Source of the DNA: Odobenus rosmarus divergens
Taxonomy: Eukaryota > Chordata > Mammalia > Carnivora > Odobenidae
Assembly: GCF_000321225.1 (NCBI RefSeq)
Contig: NW_004450266.1
Coordinates: 6,470,419 to 6,534,418, forward strand
Reading direction: 5' to 3'
Length of the DNA stretch: 64,000 nt
Position numbers and translations under genes: made by a program. The notes below the pieces were generated by a model that saw only the letters and a list, made by a program, of their open reading frames with translations, was not told the origin of the DNA and ran no database searches. How positions within the stretch are numbered: the first letter of the stretch is position 1; every line of letters begins with the position of its first letter. Of the stretch, positions 12,087 through 24,659 are shown in pieces.

Positions 12087-14139
12087 ATCTTTGCTCTAAA
12101 GAACATGTTGGTTTACAGGAGATATGGGAATTAGAGGAACAAATGAAATAAAACCATGAGGAAGAAATGAACCTAATCCAGAATTTAGTAAATTTTGTGG
12201 GGCAAATGCACCAGTTTCTTTGACAGCTAAAAGCATTAAAAAAAGGAGAGAGGACATTATAGATTAAAGGAAAATTAAGAGACATATCACCTAAATGCAA
12301 TATGTGGGCACTTGTTTGGATCCTGATTTAAACAAGTCAATTGGAAAAAGATATATATGGGTGGGGTGAGAGAGGGAAGTTTCAACAGGCAAAGGGTATT
12401 ATTTTTTGAAAGACTGTATAAGATGAGTATTATTTCTTTCTTAAATGTTTTATGGAATTCACTAGTTTAGCCATGTGGGCCTATAACTCTCTTCATGAGA
12501 AGGGTTTAAATGACAACTTTAGTATGCTTAATAAGTAGGATGCTGTACAAATTTTCTATTTCTTTCTATGTCAGTTTTCTTGGGTTATATATATATATTT
12601 TTGGGGGGTTATATTTTTAAAGAAATTCGTTTGTCATTCCAGTTTTGGGGGCAGCAGTTTGCCTTGTGACTTCAAATTTCTGATGGATCTAAGAAGAGTT
12701 ATTGATATTTCCAGATCTCTCTCTCTCTCAAATAAATAAATTTTAATTATTTTTTCTTGTTGTGAGGACAGGAGTGAGGATATCTAAGTTCCTCACTTGC
12801 TGGATTGGAAACCGAAAGGGAAAGATCTGAAGGAGGAGAAACCACTGTGGGAAAGAGAGAAGAGAGTCCTGAGCGTGACGTGGTAGAGTAGTGAGAGGGG
12901 GTGGGGTGAGTCAATGCAGGGCGAGGCTTCCCTGAGAGCATGGTGAGTAGTTCACCTGTAGTAACAGGAGAAGGTAGAGTACCTGGGCACACACACAGGT
13001 TGGGGGGTACATAGGGCAGCTTACAGAGGTCCTCTTTACTTTGCTTCTATTTCAAATAGAGGCAAATAGAGAATTAGGAGGCAAGGTCTTCTGTCAAGAG
13101 AAACAGGAGAGTGGGGAGGAGGGAAAGAGAGAGGGAAGGAGGGAGGGAGGAGGAGGTGGAGCAGGTATCAGAGTTTTGAAAAGACAGAAAAGACTGTGAA
13201 ATAATCATTTGGGAGACTGGAAAAGTGGACAGACCAGAGAAAGATAGGTTGGTTGCCAGGCAGAATTGGCGCCCACATGAGAATCTCAGTCATACTTTTG
13301 AAGTGATGCCCCTAGTCTCAGGAAACATGATAAATCCATGATGGTAAATCTGCCAGTATCTCTCAATGTCAGTTTTCCCCCCTTTAATAGCATAAGCGCA
13401 ACTGTTTCAGGGTACACAGACCCCATAATAAAGACATTTGCTAGCTACCCTTGAAGGTAGGCATGGTCATATAACCAGGTAACTAACTTCTGGAAAACAG
13501 AATATAACAGAAGTGGTTTCTACAACTCCTGGGAAGACTCACTGAAGGGAGGGTCCATCAGCTAAACTTGAGGAGGGGGTTATGTATATAATAGAAAGAG
13601 GAGAAGGCACGAAATAATGATCTAGGAGAGTAGAAGAATGAATGCAGTAGGGACATACATTATGACTGCTTGGCAGCATTAAGGAGTTCCAGGGGGGTTA
13701 GCAGCTGTAAAGTAAGCACCATAGGACATCCTACTTTATACGTGAGGATACCAAGACTTAGAGAGATTGAGACTCACTCCCTAAAACTCAAAAGGATTAA
13801 ATCACGGTGACTAAAATCAGGCTACTATATTTTCTTGGCCCCTCTCCCTGTATTTTGGCATAGACACTTGATGTTGTTGCCTGCCCGGGAAGCAGGCCAC
13901 GTGTCCACTCCTCAGTAAGGAAAAAACATGATCCCTGAATGAGCACACACACAGCGTGGCCGCAGTTACTACTGCAGACCCTGCCAATGCTTCGATGCAG
14001 TCAACAACTGTTGTGGAACACCTGCTACATGCTAGGTAAAGTGCTCAGAACTGGAGGTACAAAAGGGGGAAGGAAGACAACTAACACTCCCATGTAGGTT
14101 TCTTGTATTCCTGTCATGTGCTAGAGGATAAATATGCAT
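12087..14139. other. Non-coding stretch
   Basis: No gene. A short CTCTCAAATAAATAAAT piece at about 12,717-12,740 may be a SINE tail, 13,115-13,165 is purine-rich (GGGA/GGAGG), and 13,725-13,860 looks like a diverged MIR on the minus strand. Confidence 0.5.
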
Positions 14140-14153
14140 TAAAATTATTTTTT

Positions 14154-14357
14154 AGAGATTTATTTATTTGGGAGAGAGAGAGAGAGAAAGAGCAAGCATG
14201 GGGGGGCGGAGGGACAGAGAGAGAGGGAGGGAGAATTCCCAGCAGACTCCACACTGAGTGCAGAGCCTGACTTGGGGCTGGATTCCACAACCCTGAGATC
14301 ATGACCTGAGCTGAAACCAAGAGTCAGACGCTCAACTGACTGTCCCACCCAGGCACT
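14154..14357 (-). mobile_element. Can-SINE
   Basis: Reverse copy; the AAAATTATTTTTT motif on both sides looks like its target-site duplication. Confidence 0.9.
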
Positions 14358-14689
14358 CTTAAAAAAATTATTTTTTGAGCACCCACCATGTGCTGAGCCA
14401 GGTACTGTCCTGGGTTTTGAGCAATACAATGGTAAACCCTTCTGGAAACTCATTCTGCCAGATCCTATCCCCTGCCCTTGCACTGATTCATCAAACAGTT
14501 CTATCTCTTAGGACTGTGAGCCTGTGCACAGTGATGAAAGGAAGGAAGTCATTATTTTCCAGTGTTATACTCTAATAGCCCTTGCACTGGTTCCTGTCTA
14601 GTTTCCAAGCCTGGTGCTTCAGCCTTCCTATTGATTTTGAGAGTTCCATGATTATTTCAATAAATCTCCTCTTTTATCTTTAAATTTTT

Positions 14690-15240
14690 TTTGAATTTTG
14701 AAATTATTTCAAAGTGATACAGAATGACAAAAACAGTTCAAATAACTCTCATGCCCTTTACTTGGATTCATTAATTGTAAATATTTTGCCATATTTACTT
14801 TATTGCACTCTGTATGTTATACATATTATATACATAGTAAATGTATATGTGTATGCTATACATATATTATATACATGACATATGTGTGTATATATATATA
14901 TATATATAATTTTTTCCTGAGCCATTTCAAAGTTGCAGATATCGTGCTCCTTTACCCCAACTCCTCCATTGTTCATTTCCTAAGAACAAGGATCTTCTCC
15001 TATATAACCACAATATAATGATCAAATTCAGGAAATACAAGATTAACTAATACTATTTTACAATATATAATACATTTTTCAGATTATACTCATTGTCCCC
15101 AAAATGTCATTTATATCCATTTCCCTCTCTGACCCAGGATCCAATCCCAGATTACACATTGCCTTTAGTTGTCATGTTCTTTTTCTTAAATTAGCCAGAG
15201 TTTATCTCTGTTGCTTACAACCAATCTTATTGATATGGTT
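14690..15240 (-). mobile_element. Old L1 (L1M-like) fragment
   Basis: Wording such as GAAATTATTTCAAAGTGATAC, ATATTTTGCCATATTTAC and TCCTAAGAACAAGGAT matches the reverse complement of an L1M-type 3' region. It includes a (TA)n/(TG)n microsatellite at about 14,878-14,911. Confidence 0.6.
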
Positions 15241-15300
15241 TCTTCCTATTGTTTATTATAAAGAATCTTTATAATATAGTCAGTTGTTTAATTTATTTAA

Positions 15301-15440
15301 TCCTAATACACTCTTCTAGGTAGGTATTAAAATCCGTTTTACAGATCAGCATTATTAGGCTTGGAGAGGTTAAGAAACTTGCCCATGATCACACAGTAAG
15401 TTCTAGAGCCAGGATTTAAATCCAGATGCTTTAAATTCCC
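15301..15440 (-). mobile_element. MIR
   Basis: TTTTACAGATCAGCATTATTA, GAGAGGTTAAGAAACTTGCC and CACACAGTAAG are the MIR core read on the minus strand. Confidence 0.85.
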
Positions 15441-15639
15441 AAACCCCTGCTTATTTCATTACAGGCTTGGCAGGTATTAGTAAACTACAATCTCTTACTC
15501 AAAAATCTTACAGGCTAGTGTGGGAGATAGATAGATAAACAAATAATTAGAATAGATTGCAGTAAATCCAAACCACAGAAGTATGTACAAAGTGTAGATA
15601 GAGCACAGTCAATGAACTTACTTCAAGTATAGCAAGAAA

Positions 15640-16140
15640 TATGGCCAGGGCTTCAACAGCAATAAGAGAAAATAAAATTAGTTTTCTTCCTTGATGCCAA
15701 CTGGGAATTTATAGATTGTCTGTCTACTGTCCAAAGCATGATTAGTATCAATGCTGATCTGCTAACGTCCAACATATGCTCAGCAAGGTCCACATTTAGT
15801 TGGCTAACATAGTTAACTTTGACATCTGCTAATGCAACGCTACCTCCTGAATGTTAGGGACCCAAGCAGTTCCTACATCATTTCAATTCTTAGGTGGCCG
15901 TTTTGATTAATGTCGACATTATCCAGTCTGACATTTGGCTGTAACACATTGCAAAGATCCTAATCTGTAAGCTTGCTAAAAATCTGCCCTGTTTAGTTTG
16001 ATAGATTTTAAAATATTGACATTATAAAGGGAGTTCTGAAGGTAAAAGATCTGATCCCTTCAAGAAATCTAGAGCTCTTTCCTTTCTCTTTTTGTAAAAA
16101 GTCAGGCAGGAGGAAAAGTAGAACTACAAAATCAGAGCAA
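15640..16140. other. Unique AT-rich block, possible conserved element
   Basis: No repeat or gene recognised. The block has several TTAAT and CTAAC/GTTAAC motifs and is surrounded by repeat-rich DNA. Only conservation data could tell whether it matters. Confidence 0.25.
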
Positions 16141-16616
16141 ATAGCATCTTCTATTTTGTGGCTTCAGCTCAGAACATGGTGACAAAAAGAAAATATGCAA
16201 AGGTCAGCAGCTCAGCCGGTATCCAGGGAACTGAAGCTGGGAGCAATTATGAGGATTGTCAGAGTAACAGGAAGGTGTTAGCAAATCAATGGACCCTTGA
16301 GCTCAGTCAAGGAGCTGAGCATTTGCTGGGGACCCCCAGAGGGACCTGGACAGCAGGTGAAGGGCATGAACTCGGTAAACATGCAGTGATAATATCTGTT
16401 ATTGATGAGAGTATTTAATTTGTATTTAGTAGATAGATTTTCTTTTAATACTTAACTTTCATGTTAAGTTGTTCACAAGTTACTTGTATACATAGGTGTT
16501 CAAGTAATGTTGAGTTGGATTAAGCTAGAAGTGGATGTAAGACTATCTGACACAGATGTATGTTTTTGGTGGCTCGTGGGATGCATTCTTACTTCTCTCA
16601 GCCGAAGCTATCTTAA

Positions 16617-16820
16617 TATTTTTTTTTTTTAAGATTTTGTTTATTTATTTGAGAGAGAGAGAATGAGAGATAGAGAGCACGAGAGGCAAGAGGGTCAGAG
16701 GGAGAAGCAGACTCCCGGCTGAGCAGGGAGCCCGATGTGGGACTCGATCCCAGGACTCCAGGATCATGACCTGAGCCGAAGGCAGTCGCTTAACCAACTG
16801 AGCCACCCAGGCGCCCCAGG
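16617..16820 (-). mobile_element. Can-SINE
   Basis: Reverse copy with an exact 14-bp target-site duplication CGAAGCTATCTTAA (16,603-16,616 and 16,821-16,834). Confidence 0.95.
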
Positions 16821-17320
16821 CGAAGCTATCTTAAACAGGGACAACTGGTGACTCGCCACCAGCAACCTAAAGGCCACGTATAGAGGTTGATTTAGTAAAT
16901 GTTTACTAAATAGTTATGGTCACCAGACCTTGTCTTAGGTAGCAGGGACACAAAGACATCTCTGTCTCTACTTTCAAGGAGCTTATTGACAAGGAAGCCC
17001 ACAGTTATGACTACCAGCTGTCTATTGTGACACTCCCTCTCTCAGTTCATCCATGGGTTGCAAAATCTGAGACTGCAGAATATCAGCATCATACTAAACC
17101 GTTGACATCATTTTCTTGATCACTCTGTTTTTGGCAGGAACACACCTCATTCGACCTCAATGATGGGGCGTAGCCTCCTTTTTAAAGCTCTCCTAAGGTC
17201 ACGGTGACTTCACTATGTGATCTGGTCATAACTCACTGTGTGACATTCCTTCCACAGAAGAATGATGTCAATGCAATGGTAATAGTAACCATTACTTACT
17301 GTGCATGTGGTATGTACCGG

Positions 17321-17500
17321 TTCCTGTGCAAGATACTCCTATTTCATCTCAATGAAAACTCATAATTCTCTAAGTCCATTGTTCCCAATTTATATTTGGG
17401 AAAACGGAGGGTCAAAAAGTTAAGTGGCTTGCCCAAGGTCACATATCTAGTAGGTGGCAGATATTCAGTCCCAGGGTTGTCTGACCCCAGAAGGCATGTT
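17321..17500 (-). mobile_element. MIR
   Basis: AAGTTAAGTGGCTTGCCCAA and GGTCACATATCTAGTAGG match the MIR core on the minus strand. Confidence 0.8.
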
Positions 17501-17797
17501 TCCACTTCACCGAACTGCAGTATTCTTCCTCCTAATTTGTGGTAGGTGTAGTCAATTCATCTCCCCAACATACTCCCTGATCACCTTATGAAGAGTATGT
17601 AAATGGGGGCTCTGAAAGTGGATGCCAGCTGCTGGGCAGTGGGCTTGGGCGTGGCCCTGGAAGAAGGAAGACTTCGAAGGAAGAGTCCAATGTCAGGTCC
17701 CAGAGAATCAGGGGTGATACACACATATCATCTCCATCACTTCCCCATTGAACTTGCAGAGCTATAGGTTGGTTTCTGTTTGTTTGTTTGTTTGTTT

Positions 17798-17984
17798 TTT
17801 AAAGATTTTATTTATTTATTTGAGAGAAAGAATGAGAGAGAGCACATGGAGAGGGGGGAGGGTCAGAGGGAGAAGCAGACTCCCTGCCGAGCAGGGAGCC
17901 CGATGCGGGACTCGATCCCGGGACTCCATGATCATGACCTGAGCCGGAGGCCGTCGCTTAACCAACTGAGCCACCCAGGCGCCC
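17798..17984 (-). mobile_element. Can-SINE nested in another SINE's tail
   Basis: Reverse copy ending CACCCAGGCGCCC. It sits in the poly-T part of the next SINE: the outer duplication (17,762-17,776 and 18,188-18,202) encloses both. Confidence 0.9.
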
Positions 17985-18187
17985 TCTGTTTGTTTTTTTT
18001 TTTTAAAGATTATTTATATATTTGAGAGAGATAGCAACGGAGATCGTGCAAGAGAGAGAGAGAGCACAGGTGGGGAGGAGAGGGAGAAGCAGGCTTCCCG
18101 CGGAGCAGGGAGCCCAATCCCAGGACCCTGGGATCATGACCCGAGCTGAAGGCAGATACTTAACTGACTGAGCCACCCAGGGGCCCC
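17985..18187 (-). mobile_element. Can-SINE, host of the nested copy
   Basis: Reverse copy ending CACCCAGGGGCCCC. CTATAGGTTGGTTTCT on the far left and CTATAGGTTGATTTCT on the right are its target-site duplication, so it was inserted first. Confidence 0.9.
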
Positions 18188-18356
18188 TATAGGTTGATTT
18201 CTTGACACTGGAATAACCCAGGCCTTTTCTAGGTTTCTCTTCCTTAATTTTTGGATGTCCCTTTCCTCAAGGGTTACTTCAACAAGAGCAAACAGCCCTG
18301 GGCCAGCTCTCCAAAACTGGCAACAGAAACATGGGCCCCAGTTAATTCGCTGAGGT

Positions 18357-18480
18357 GAGGTGGTTAAGACCATGGACTGGAGAGTCAGATTAACTTCTAA
18401 TCCTGACACTGCTACTTACCAGCTGTGTGATCTTGGGCAAGTAACTTAACTTCTCTGTGCTTTGAATTCCTCAACTGGCT
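18357..18480 (+). mobile_element. MIR
   Basis: GGTGGTTAAGACCATGGACT and the CAGCTGTGTGATCTTGGGCA core give a clear plus-strand MIR. Confidence 0.9.
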
Positions 18481-19054
18481 TTCAGTCAAGGATGATGATG
18501 GCATAGATTTTTTTAAAAAAATTTGAAGGTCTTTATTGAGTTATAATTGACACACAGGAAACTACATATATTTAAAATGTACGACTGACAATTTCACATA
18601 TCTATACATCCATGAAACCTTCGCCACAGTCAAGATAATGAATCATCACCCCTAAAATCTTCCTTATAATCTTCTATAATTCCTTTCACATCCTTTTCTG
18701 TCACCACCCCCATCATGCTGCTCACAACCAAATAGCCACTGATTTGAGAAGCTAAGATTTACTGAAAAATTGATCCTTTTATCATTATGTAATGCCCCTT
18801 TTTATCCCTGATAATTTTCCTTGCTCTGAAGTCTGCTTTGTCTAAAATTAATATAACTACTTCAGCTTCCTTTTGATTAGTATCAGCCTGGTATGTCCTT
18901 CTCTATCCCTTTATTTTTAATCTGTGCCCCTTATATTTAAAGTGAATTTCTGTAGACAATATATACTTGGTTCTTTTTTTTTTAAATAAATTCTTATAGT
19001 TTGTCTCTTATTTGATGCATTTGGAACATTCAAATTTAAAGTGATTATCATTGT

Positions 19055-19168
19055 GAGGCACCTGGGTGGCTCAGTCAGTTAAGTGTCTGCCTTCGGCTCA
19101 GGTCATGATCCTGGGGTCCTGGGATTGGGCCTGGCGTTGGGTTCCCCCCCTTTTTCTTTAAAAAAAAA
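19055..19168 (+). mobile_element. Can-SINE, 3'-shortened
   Basis: Plus head to GGCGTTGGGTTCC, then straight to a C/T run and A tail; the middle is lost. AAAGTGATTAT on both sides is its target-site duplication. Confidence 0.9.
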
Positions 19169-19460
19169 AGTGATTATAGTTGGTTTAATATCTACCATAT
19201 CTACAACTACTATTTGTTTTTCTCCTTGTCTTTTACTCTTATAACATTGCTGTCAATCATTCCACTTACCCATAAGCTACAATCACTAAATGCATTATTG
19301 GTATTATTATTTTGAACAAATTGTTTTCTGTTAGATCAATTAAGAATAAAAAATAAAAAATGTTATTTTACCTTCATTTATTGACTAAGTGACTAATGCT
19401 CTGCGTTTCTTTATGAAGATCTGGTTTTCTAACCTATATAATTTCCTTCTCTCTGAAGAA

Positions 19461-19649
19461 TTTTTTAAAAAGATTTTATTTATTTATTTGAGATAGAGAG
19501 TGAGAGAGAGAGCAAGAGTGGGGGGCAGAGGGAGAGGGAGAAGCAGGCTCCCTGCTGAGCAGGGAGTCCAACATGGGACTCGATCCCAGGACGCTGAGAT
19601 CATGACCTGAGCTGAAGGCAGACTTTAAACTGAGCCACCCAGGGGCCCA
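19461..19649 (-). mobile_element. Can-SINE
   Basis: Reverse copy with an exact target-site duplication TCTCTGAAGAA (19,450-19,460 and 19,650-19,660). Confidence 0.95.
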
Positions 19650-20700
19650 TCTCTGAAGAACTTTTTACAAATTTCATATAAGGCAGATCTAGTGGTGACA
19701 AATTCTTTCAACTTTCATTTGTCTGAGGAAGTCTTTATTTCTTCTCTCCTTTTGAAAAATAAGTGTCAAGTGGATACAGAATTCCCAATTGTTGTTTTTT
19801 TTCTTTTAACACTTTAAATACTTCACTCACCTCTGTACTTGCTTGGTGTCTGAAGAGAAATTTGATGTAATTCTTATCCTTATTCCTCCAGAGGTTAAAT
19901 GTTCCCCTCACCCCCACCCACACTCTGTGTCTTATATCAAGATTTTCTCTTTGTCTTTGATTTTTCTGCATTTTCAACATACTATGTTTGTGCGTAAATT
20001 TTTTGGAATTTATCAAGCTTGATGTTGTCTGGAATTTCTGGATCTGAGGCATGGTGTCTGCCATTACTTTTGGAAAATTCTCAGGCATTAGCAACTTCAA
20101 ATAGTTCTTCTGTTCCTTTCTCTCTTTCTTCTCCTTCTGGTATTCCATTACACATATGTTATGCTTTTGCAATTGTCCCACAATTCTTGGATATTCCATT
20201 CCATTCCTTTTTTTTTTTTCATTCTTTTTTCTTTATGCTTCTCAGTTTGGGAAGTTTCTGTTGACACATCTTTCCACTTGTTGATTCTTCTGTCAGCCAT
20301 GTCCAGTCTGCTGATGAACCCATGAACGGCATCTTTATTTCTGTTACAGTGTTTGGGATTGCTACACTTTCCTTTTGATTCTTTCTTAGAGTTTCCATTT
20401 CTCAGCTTACATCACCCATTTGTTTTACATGGTTTCACATTTTCATTAGATCTCTTAGCATATCAGTCATAGTTATTATAAATTCCTAGTCTGATAGCTC
20501 CACAACTTCTGTCATACCCGAGTCTGGTTTGAAGCTTGCTTCATCTCCTCAGACTATGTTGGTGCCCTTTAGCATGACTTGGCATTTTTTTGTGGAAAGC
20601 TGGACATGATATGGTAGGTAAAAAGAATCGAGTAAAATAGGCCTTTATTGTGAAGTTTTGTGTTTATCTGAGTTAGACTATGTTTACTATTTGCTACCGG

Positions 20701-21420
20701 TGCAGATGGTAGAGGCTAAAACCTCCTGTACTGTCCTTGTTTCTGTCTTCCCTGTCATCTTCGGAATTCCCTAGAGACTCTTTCTTGACCAGGGTGTGAG
20801 CTCTGCAGTTCTTTCAGTAGTAATGCTCTGTTACTGTACAGGAGCTTGTTAACGTGGTGGTAAGGTATGTGTATGTGTGTGTGTGGAGGGGGCGGAGATC
20901 CCATAATTCTATAATTAGGTCTCAGTCTTTTAATGAGCCTGCGCCCCTGGGTTATGACCTTCACAAGCAATTATCAGCTTTTTTTTTTTTGTCCCCCTTA
21001 GTGAAACAAAAAGTGTAGAAGGGGCCGGAGTTGGGTATTTCTCTTCTTCCAGGTAGATTAGGCTCTAGTAAAATAATTTCCATTGAGGGCAGGCTTTTGT
21101 AAGGAGAACATAATGCTTTGGAAGTATTTCATAATGGTTACCTCTGCTGGAAGTGTAAAGGAATTTTTTTTTCTCTGACTTTCACCCTGAGAATCTGGTG
21201 AGATTCCTAGAGGTAAAACTGATAAAAGTGTGGGAGTCTCCCCAAAGTTTTTAACTCAAATTAGTCCACACTGAGCCACCAGCAATTTTTTAATTATAGT
21301 TTAAATGTTCCTACTACTTCAATAACCTGGGTGAAGGAAAATTTTCTTATGTCTCAAAATCTAGAAGCAATAAAAGAAAATTTGATAAATTTGGCTGTAT
21401 TTTTTTTTTTCCAGAGCAAA
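20701..21420. other. Non-coding stretch
   Basis: No gene. A short (TG)n lies near 20,868-20,883. Part of it may be the 5' end of the HAL1-like element. Confidence 0.5.
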
Positions 21421-21880
21421 ACATCGTAAGCAAAGCTACAAGTGACAACTAGGAAAAGATTTGCTACTCAGATCACATACAAAGGCCATCTTAAAAATTG
21501 AGGGAAAAAAAGACCAACAATTCTTTAGAAAAAAAATGGAGAAAAGATAGGAATATATGTTTCACAGAAAGAGAAACAAACAAAAAAGCTCTTACACATG
21601 TGAAAAGATGCTCAACCTCAATTATAATAAGATACAAAAATTAAAAGTATGCCTATTTATCAGGGTTCACCTATGAGATTGGCAAACATTCAAAATTTTG
21701 AGAAAATATTCTGTTGAAAAGACTGACTGTGAGGGAAACAGGAACTCTGGCACCCTGATATCTTTCTGGCAGAAATCCAAATGATACAACAACTTCAGAA
21801 GGGAATTTGATGACATATTAGCAAAATTATATATTCATTTACCTTTTGACTCAGCAATCCCACTTATAGGAATCGGATTC

Positions 21881-22015
21881 TTTTTTTTTTTTTTTTAAGT
21901 AGGCTCCATGCCCAGCGTGGAGCCCAACATAGGGATTGAACTCATGACGTTGAGATCAAGACCTGAGCTGAGATCAAGAATTGGATACTTAAACAAGTGA
22001 AACACCCAGGCACCC
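21881..22015 (-). mobile_element. Can-SINE, old short type
   Basis: Reverse copy without the (GA)n part. TAGGAATCGGATTC and TAGGAATAAGATTC form an imperfect target-site duplication. Confidence 0.85.
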
Positions 22016-22341
22016 CTAGGAATAAGATTCCAAAGATACACCAACAAAAATAAAATATGACCTAAGCACCACAGTGTAATTTAATTTATAGTAACAAATG
22101 ATTGGAGATAGCCCAAAATGTCCATCAATCGGGAACTAGTTGAAGAGATGTTGGTACATCCATGCAATGAAGTATGATGAAGCTCCAAAAAGTAATGAAA
22201 AGATCACGAAATACTGAGACACAGTGATTTCTAGGATACATTGTTAAGTGAGAGAAAAAAAAAAAAAAGCAAGGTAGAGAATAAGGCCGAGTGTGCTCAT
22301 TTTTGCTAAATAAATAAATATATTAAAAAAAGAGAAATGTT

Positions 22342-22543
22342 GGGGCACCTGGGTGGCTCAGATGGTTAGGCGTCTGCCTTCAGCTCAGGTCATGATCCTG
22401 GGGTCCTGGGATCGGGCCCCGCGTTGGGCTCCTGGCTCAGCGGGGAGCCTGTTTCTCCCTCTCCCTCTGCGGCTCCCCCTGCTCTTGCTCTCTCTCTCTC
22501 TGTATCTCTGTGTCTCAAATGAATAAATAAAATCTTAAAAAAA
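22342..22543 (+). mobile_element. Can-SINE
   Basis: Plus copy with complete head and AATAAATAAAATCTT tail; AGAAATGTT flanks both ends. Confidence 0.95.
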
Positions 22544-22945
22544 AAGAAATGTTAAACTAATGTCTAATTGTTATGTATGAGGAGAGAGAAAAAACAGGGG
22601 GGAGAAGATAGACAGGTAAGTGAGATTCTGTAAATTCAGGTTGTTATATAGTTTTGACTTTGGCACAATGTTAATGGTTTAGACAGTTAAAAAAATAAAG
22701 TTAAAATGAAGAAATAACAATAAAAACCAAATTGAAACAAATGAGCCCAACTGTTCCAAGACAGTAGCATAAACACAGTGAGAAAAAAAACCCCTTCAAA
22801 TGATGTAAAACTACAACAAAAATAAAACCAAAACATTCTGCAAAGAAATCTTAAGCCATGATCAGTAGTCTTATTGCCATGTCAGAACTATTATAGGTTT
22901 ACTGTGGTATTAATCAAGTAAGTAGTTAGGTTTGTGTGTGTGTGT

Positions 22946-23134
22946 GTTTTTTTAGATTTTGTTTATTTATTTGACAGACACAGTGAGAGAGGGAACACAA
23001 GCAGGGGGAGTGGGAGAGGGAGAAGCAGGCTTCCCGCGGAGAAGGGAGCCCGATGCGGGGCTCGATCCTAGGACCCTGGGATCGTGACCTGAGCTGAAGG
23101 CAGACACTTAACGACTGAGCCACCCAGGCGCCCC
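22946..23134 (-). mobile_element. Can-SINE
   Basis: Reverse copy next to a (GT)n run at about 22,932-22,947; ends CACCCAGGCGCCCC. Confidence 0.95.
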
Positions 23135-23820
23135 TGTTCATGTGTTTTAAAAAATCAAGATTTTCAACTTAAGAGGAAAGATAATGAAATATAAAATGAA
23201 AGAAGTAAAAACCATGTAATTATAGATTACAATCACAAATACAGTAAGAATTTATGATTTTCCTCTACGTTTAAAAAATATTCTTTTTCTAGCTCTGATT
23301 GCTCAAAAGGCCTAAATGCCATGAAAACCTTGTAGCAGTGAGCACTCATATCTTCTAGACTGTGGTATCTAGATGCATTTTCTCAACAAAAGGAACCAGG
23401 GATCTTTTGAGAAATAAATGACTGATTCGAATTCTGGGGTATGAAACATACAAAGTGAGTCTGAGATACCTTACTCTGTTACAAAGCAACTGGGGTCATG
23501 TCAAAAGGACAATAGAAACCAACTGGCCTAAGATAGGACAATTAGTACATCAAAGGTAATCGACAGAAGCACATCACATCATAAAAATTCATTAGTTCAT
23601 GATGACATTTGAAAAAAATATTATTTTAAGCTACACACATGCATGTATATACACACACACACACACATACAAACAAGGGTCCCAGTGAATAGATTTGAAG
23701 ACTGATCAACAAAGGGCAAATCAAGAATGTGTCCTGCCTTTTTTATATGAAATGTGTTTCAGAGTTAAATAGTTGAAAAAAACCCATTCTTCTTCTCCTT
23801 CTCCCCTCTTCTCTTCTTCC
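23135..23820. other. Non-coding stretch
   Basis: No gene. Has a (CA)n microsatellite at about 23,651-23,668; otherwise diverged sequence I cannot classify. Confidence 0.5.
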
Positions 23821-23837
23821 CCCACCTGCTCCTCCTT

Positions 23838-24057
23838 TTTTATTGTGGTTTTTTTTTTTTAAAGATTTTATTTATTTATTTGGCAGAGAGAGACACAGCG
23901 AGAGAGGAAACACAAGGAGGGGGAGTGGGAGAGGGAGAAGCAGGCTTCCCGCGGAGCAGGGAGCCCGATGCGGGGCTCGATGCCAGGACCCTGGGATCAT
24001 GACCTGAGCCGCAGGCAGATGCTTAGACATTTAACTGACTGAGTCCCCCAGACGCCC
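23838..24057 (-). mobile_element. Can-SINE
   Basis: Reverse copy with an exact 17-bp target-site duplication CCCACCTGCTCCTCCTT (23,821-23,837 and 24,058-24,074). Confidence 0.95.
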
Positions 24058-24460
24058 CCCACCTGCTCCTCCTTCTCCTTTTTTTCCTGCCCTTCTAAAA
24101 ATTACCATAATTATTTTTTCTAACTATACCTCAGGTGTACCAAATTGGGTGAATCATAATTCTTGGTTTATAATATGTGAATATAAGTTGTGCTTCCCAG
24201 GCCCCTCTTGCTTATTATTTATTTTTAACAATAAAATGAACTCTCACTTTACTCAAAGTGTTCACTGATAGAATGAAGTCCTGAACAGTAAAAATATTAC
24301 ACAGATATTTTGAGAAATGTGCAAACAATTGCTTAATTAGTAGAGCATTCTCTTCTGAAGAAAGATAAATGTCCCACTTGGATACTTTTAATCAGTCTAC
24401 CTTCATCGACCCTTGTCCTGTCATCTCCATTCTGCCAGACTGAGCCATCCAGTGAGTTTT

Positions 24461-24642
24461 TTTTTTTTTAAAGATTTTATTTATTTATTTGAGAGACAGA
24501 GAGCACGAGAGGGAAGAGGGTCAGAGGGAGAAGCAGACTCCCCGCCGAGCAGGGAGCCTGATGCGGGACTTGATCCTGGGACTCCAGGACCATGACCTGA
24601 GCCGAAGGCAGTCGCTTAACCAACTGAGCCACCCAGGCGCCC
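24461..24642 (-). mobile_element. Can-SINE
   Basis: Reverse copy with an exact 17-bp target-site duplication GCCATCCAGTGAGTTTT (24,444-24,460 and 24,643-24,659). Confidence 0.97.
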
Positions 24643-24659
24643 GCCATCCAGTGAGTTTT

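Larger units (their letters stand above)
18500..20700 (-). mobile_element. HAL1-like element (L1 with ORF1 but little ORF2)
   Basis: On the minus strand an L1M-type 3' UTR (about 18,500-18,740) is followed almost at once by the start-of-ORF2/inter-ORF region and an ORF1 remnant at 19,735-20,199 (PENFPKVMADTMPQIQ, FKVLKEKKQQLGILYP resemble L1 ORF1p). The reverse transcriptase part is missing. Two SINEs are inserted. This layout is that of HAL1 (half-L1), although a deleted L1 would look alike. Confidence 0.65.
21420..22660 (+). mobile_element. Old L1 3'-end fragment
   Basis: Wording such as GACTCAGCAATCCCACTTAT, CCCAAAATGTCCATCAATC and GGTACATCCATGCAATG is the L1 ORF2-end/3' UTR on the plus strand. 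Two SINEs interrupt it. Confidence 0.75.

Noticed and set aside
12711..12745. Short SINE tail (CTCTCAAATAAATAAA)
   Set aside because: No head or body next to it; too short to call as an element.
14803..15018. Open frame across the TA/TG microsatellite
   Set aside because: Translation of a simple repeat inside an old L1 fragment.
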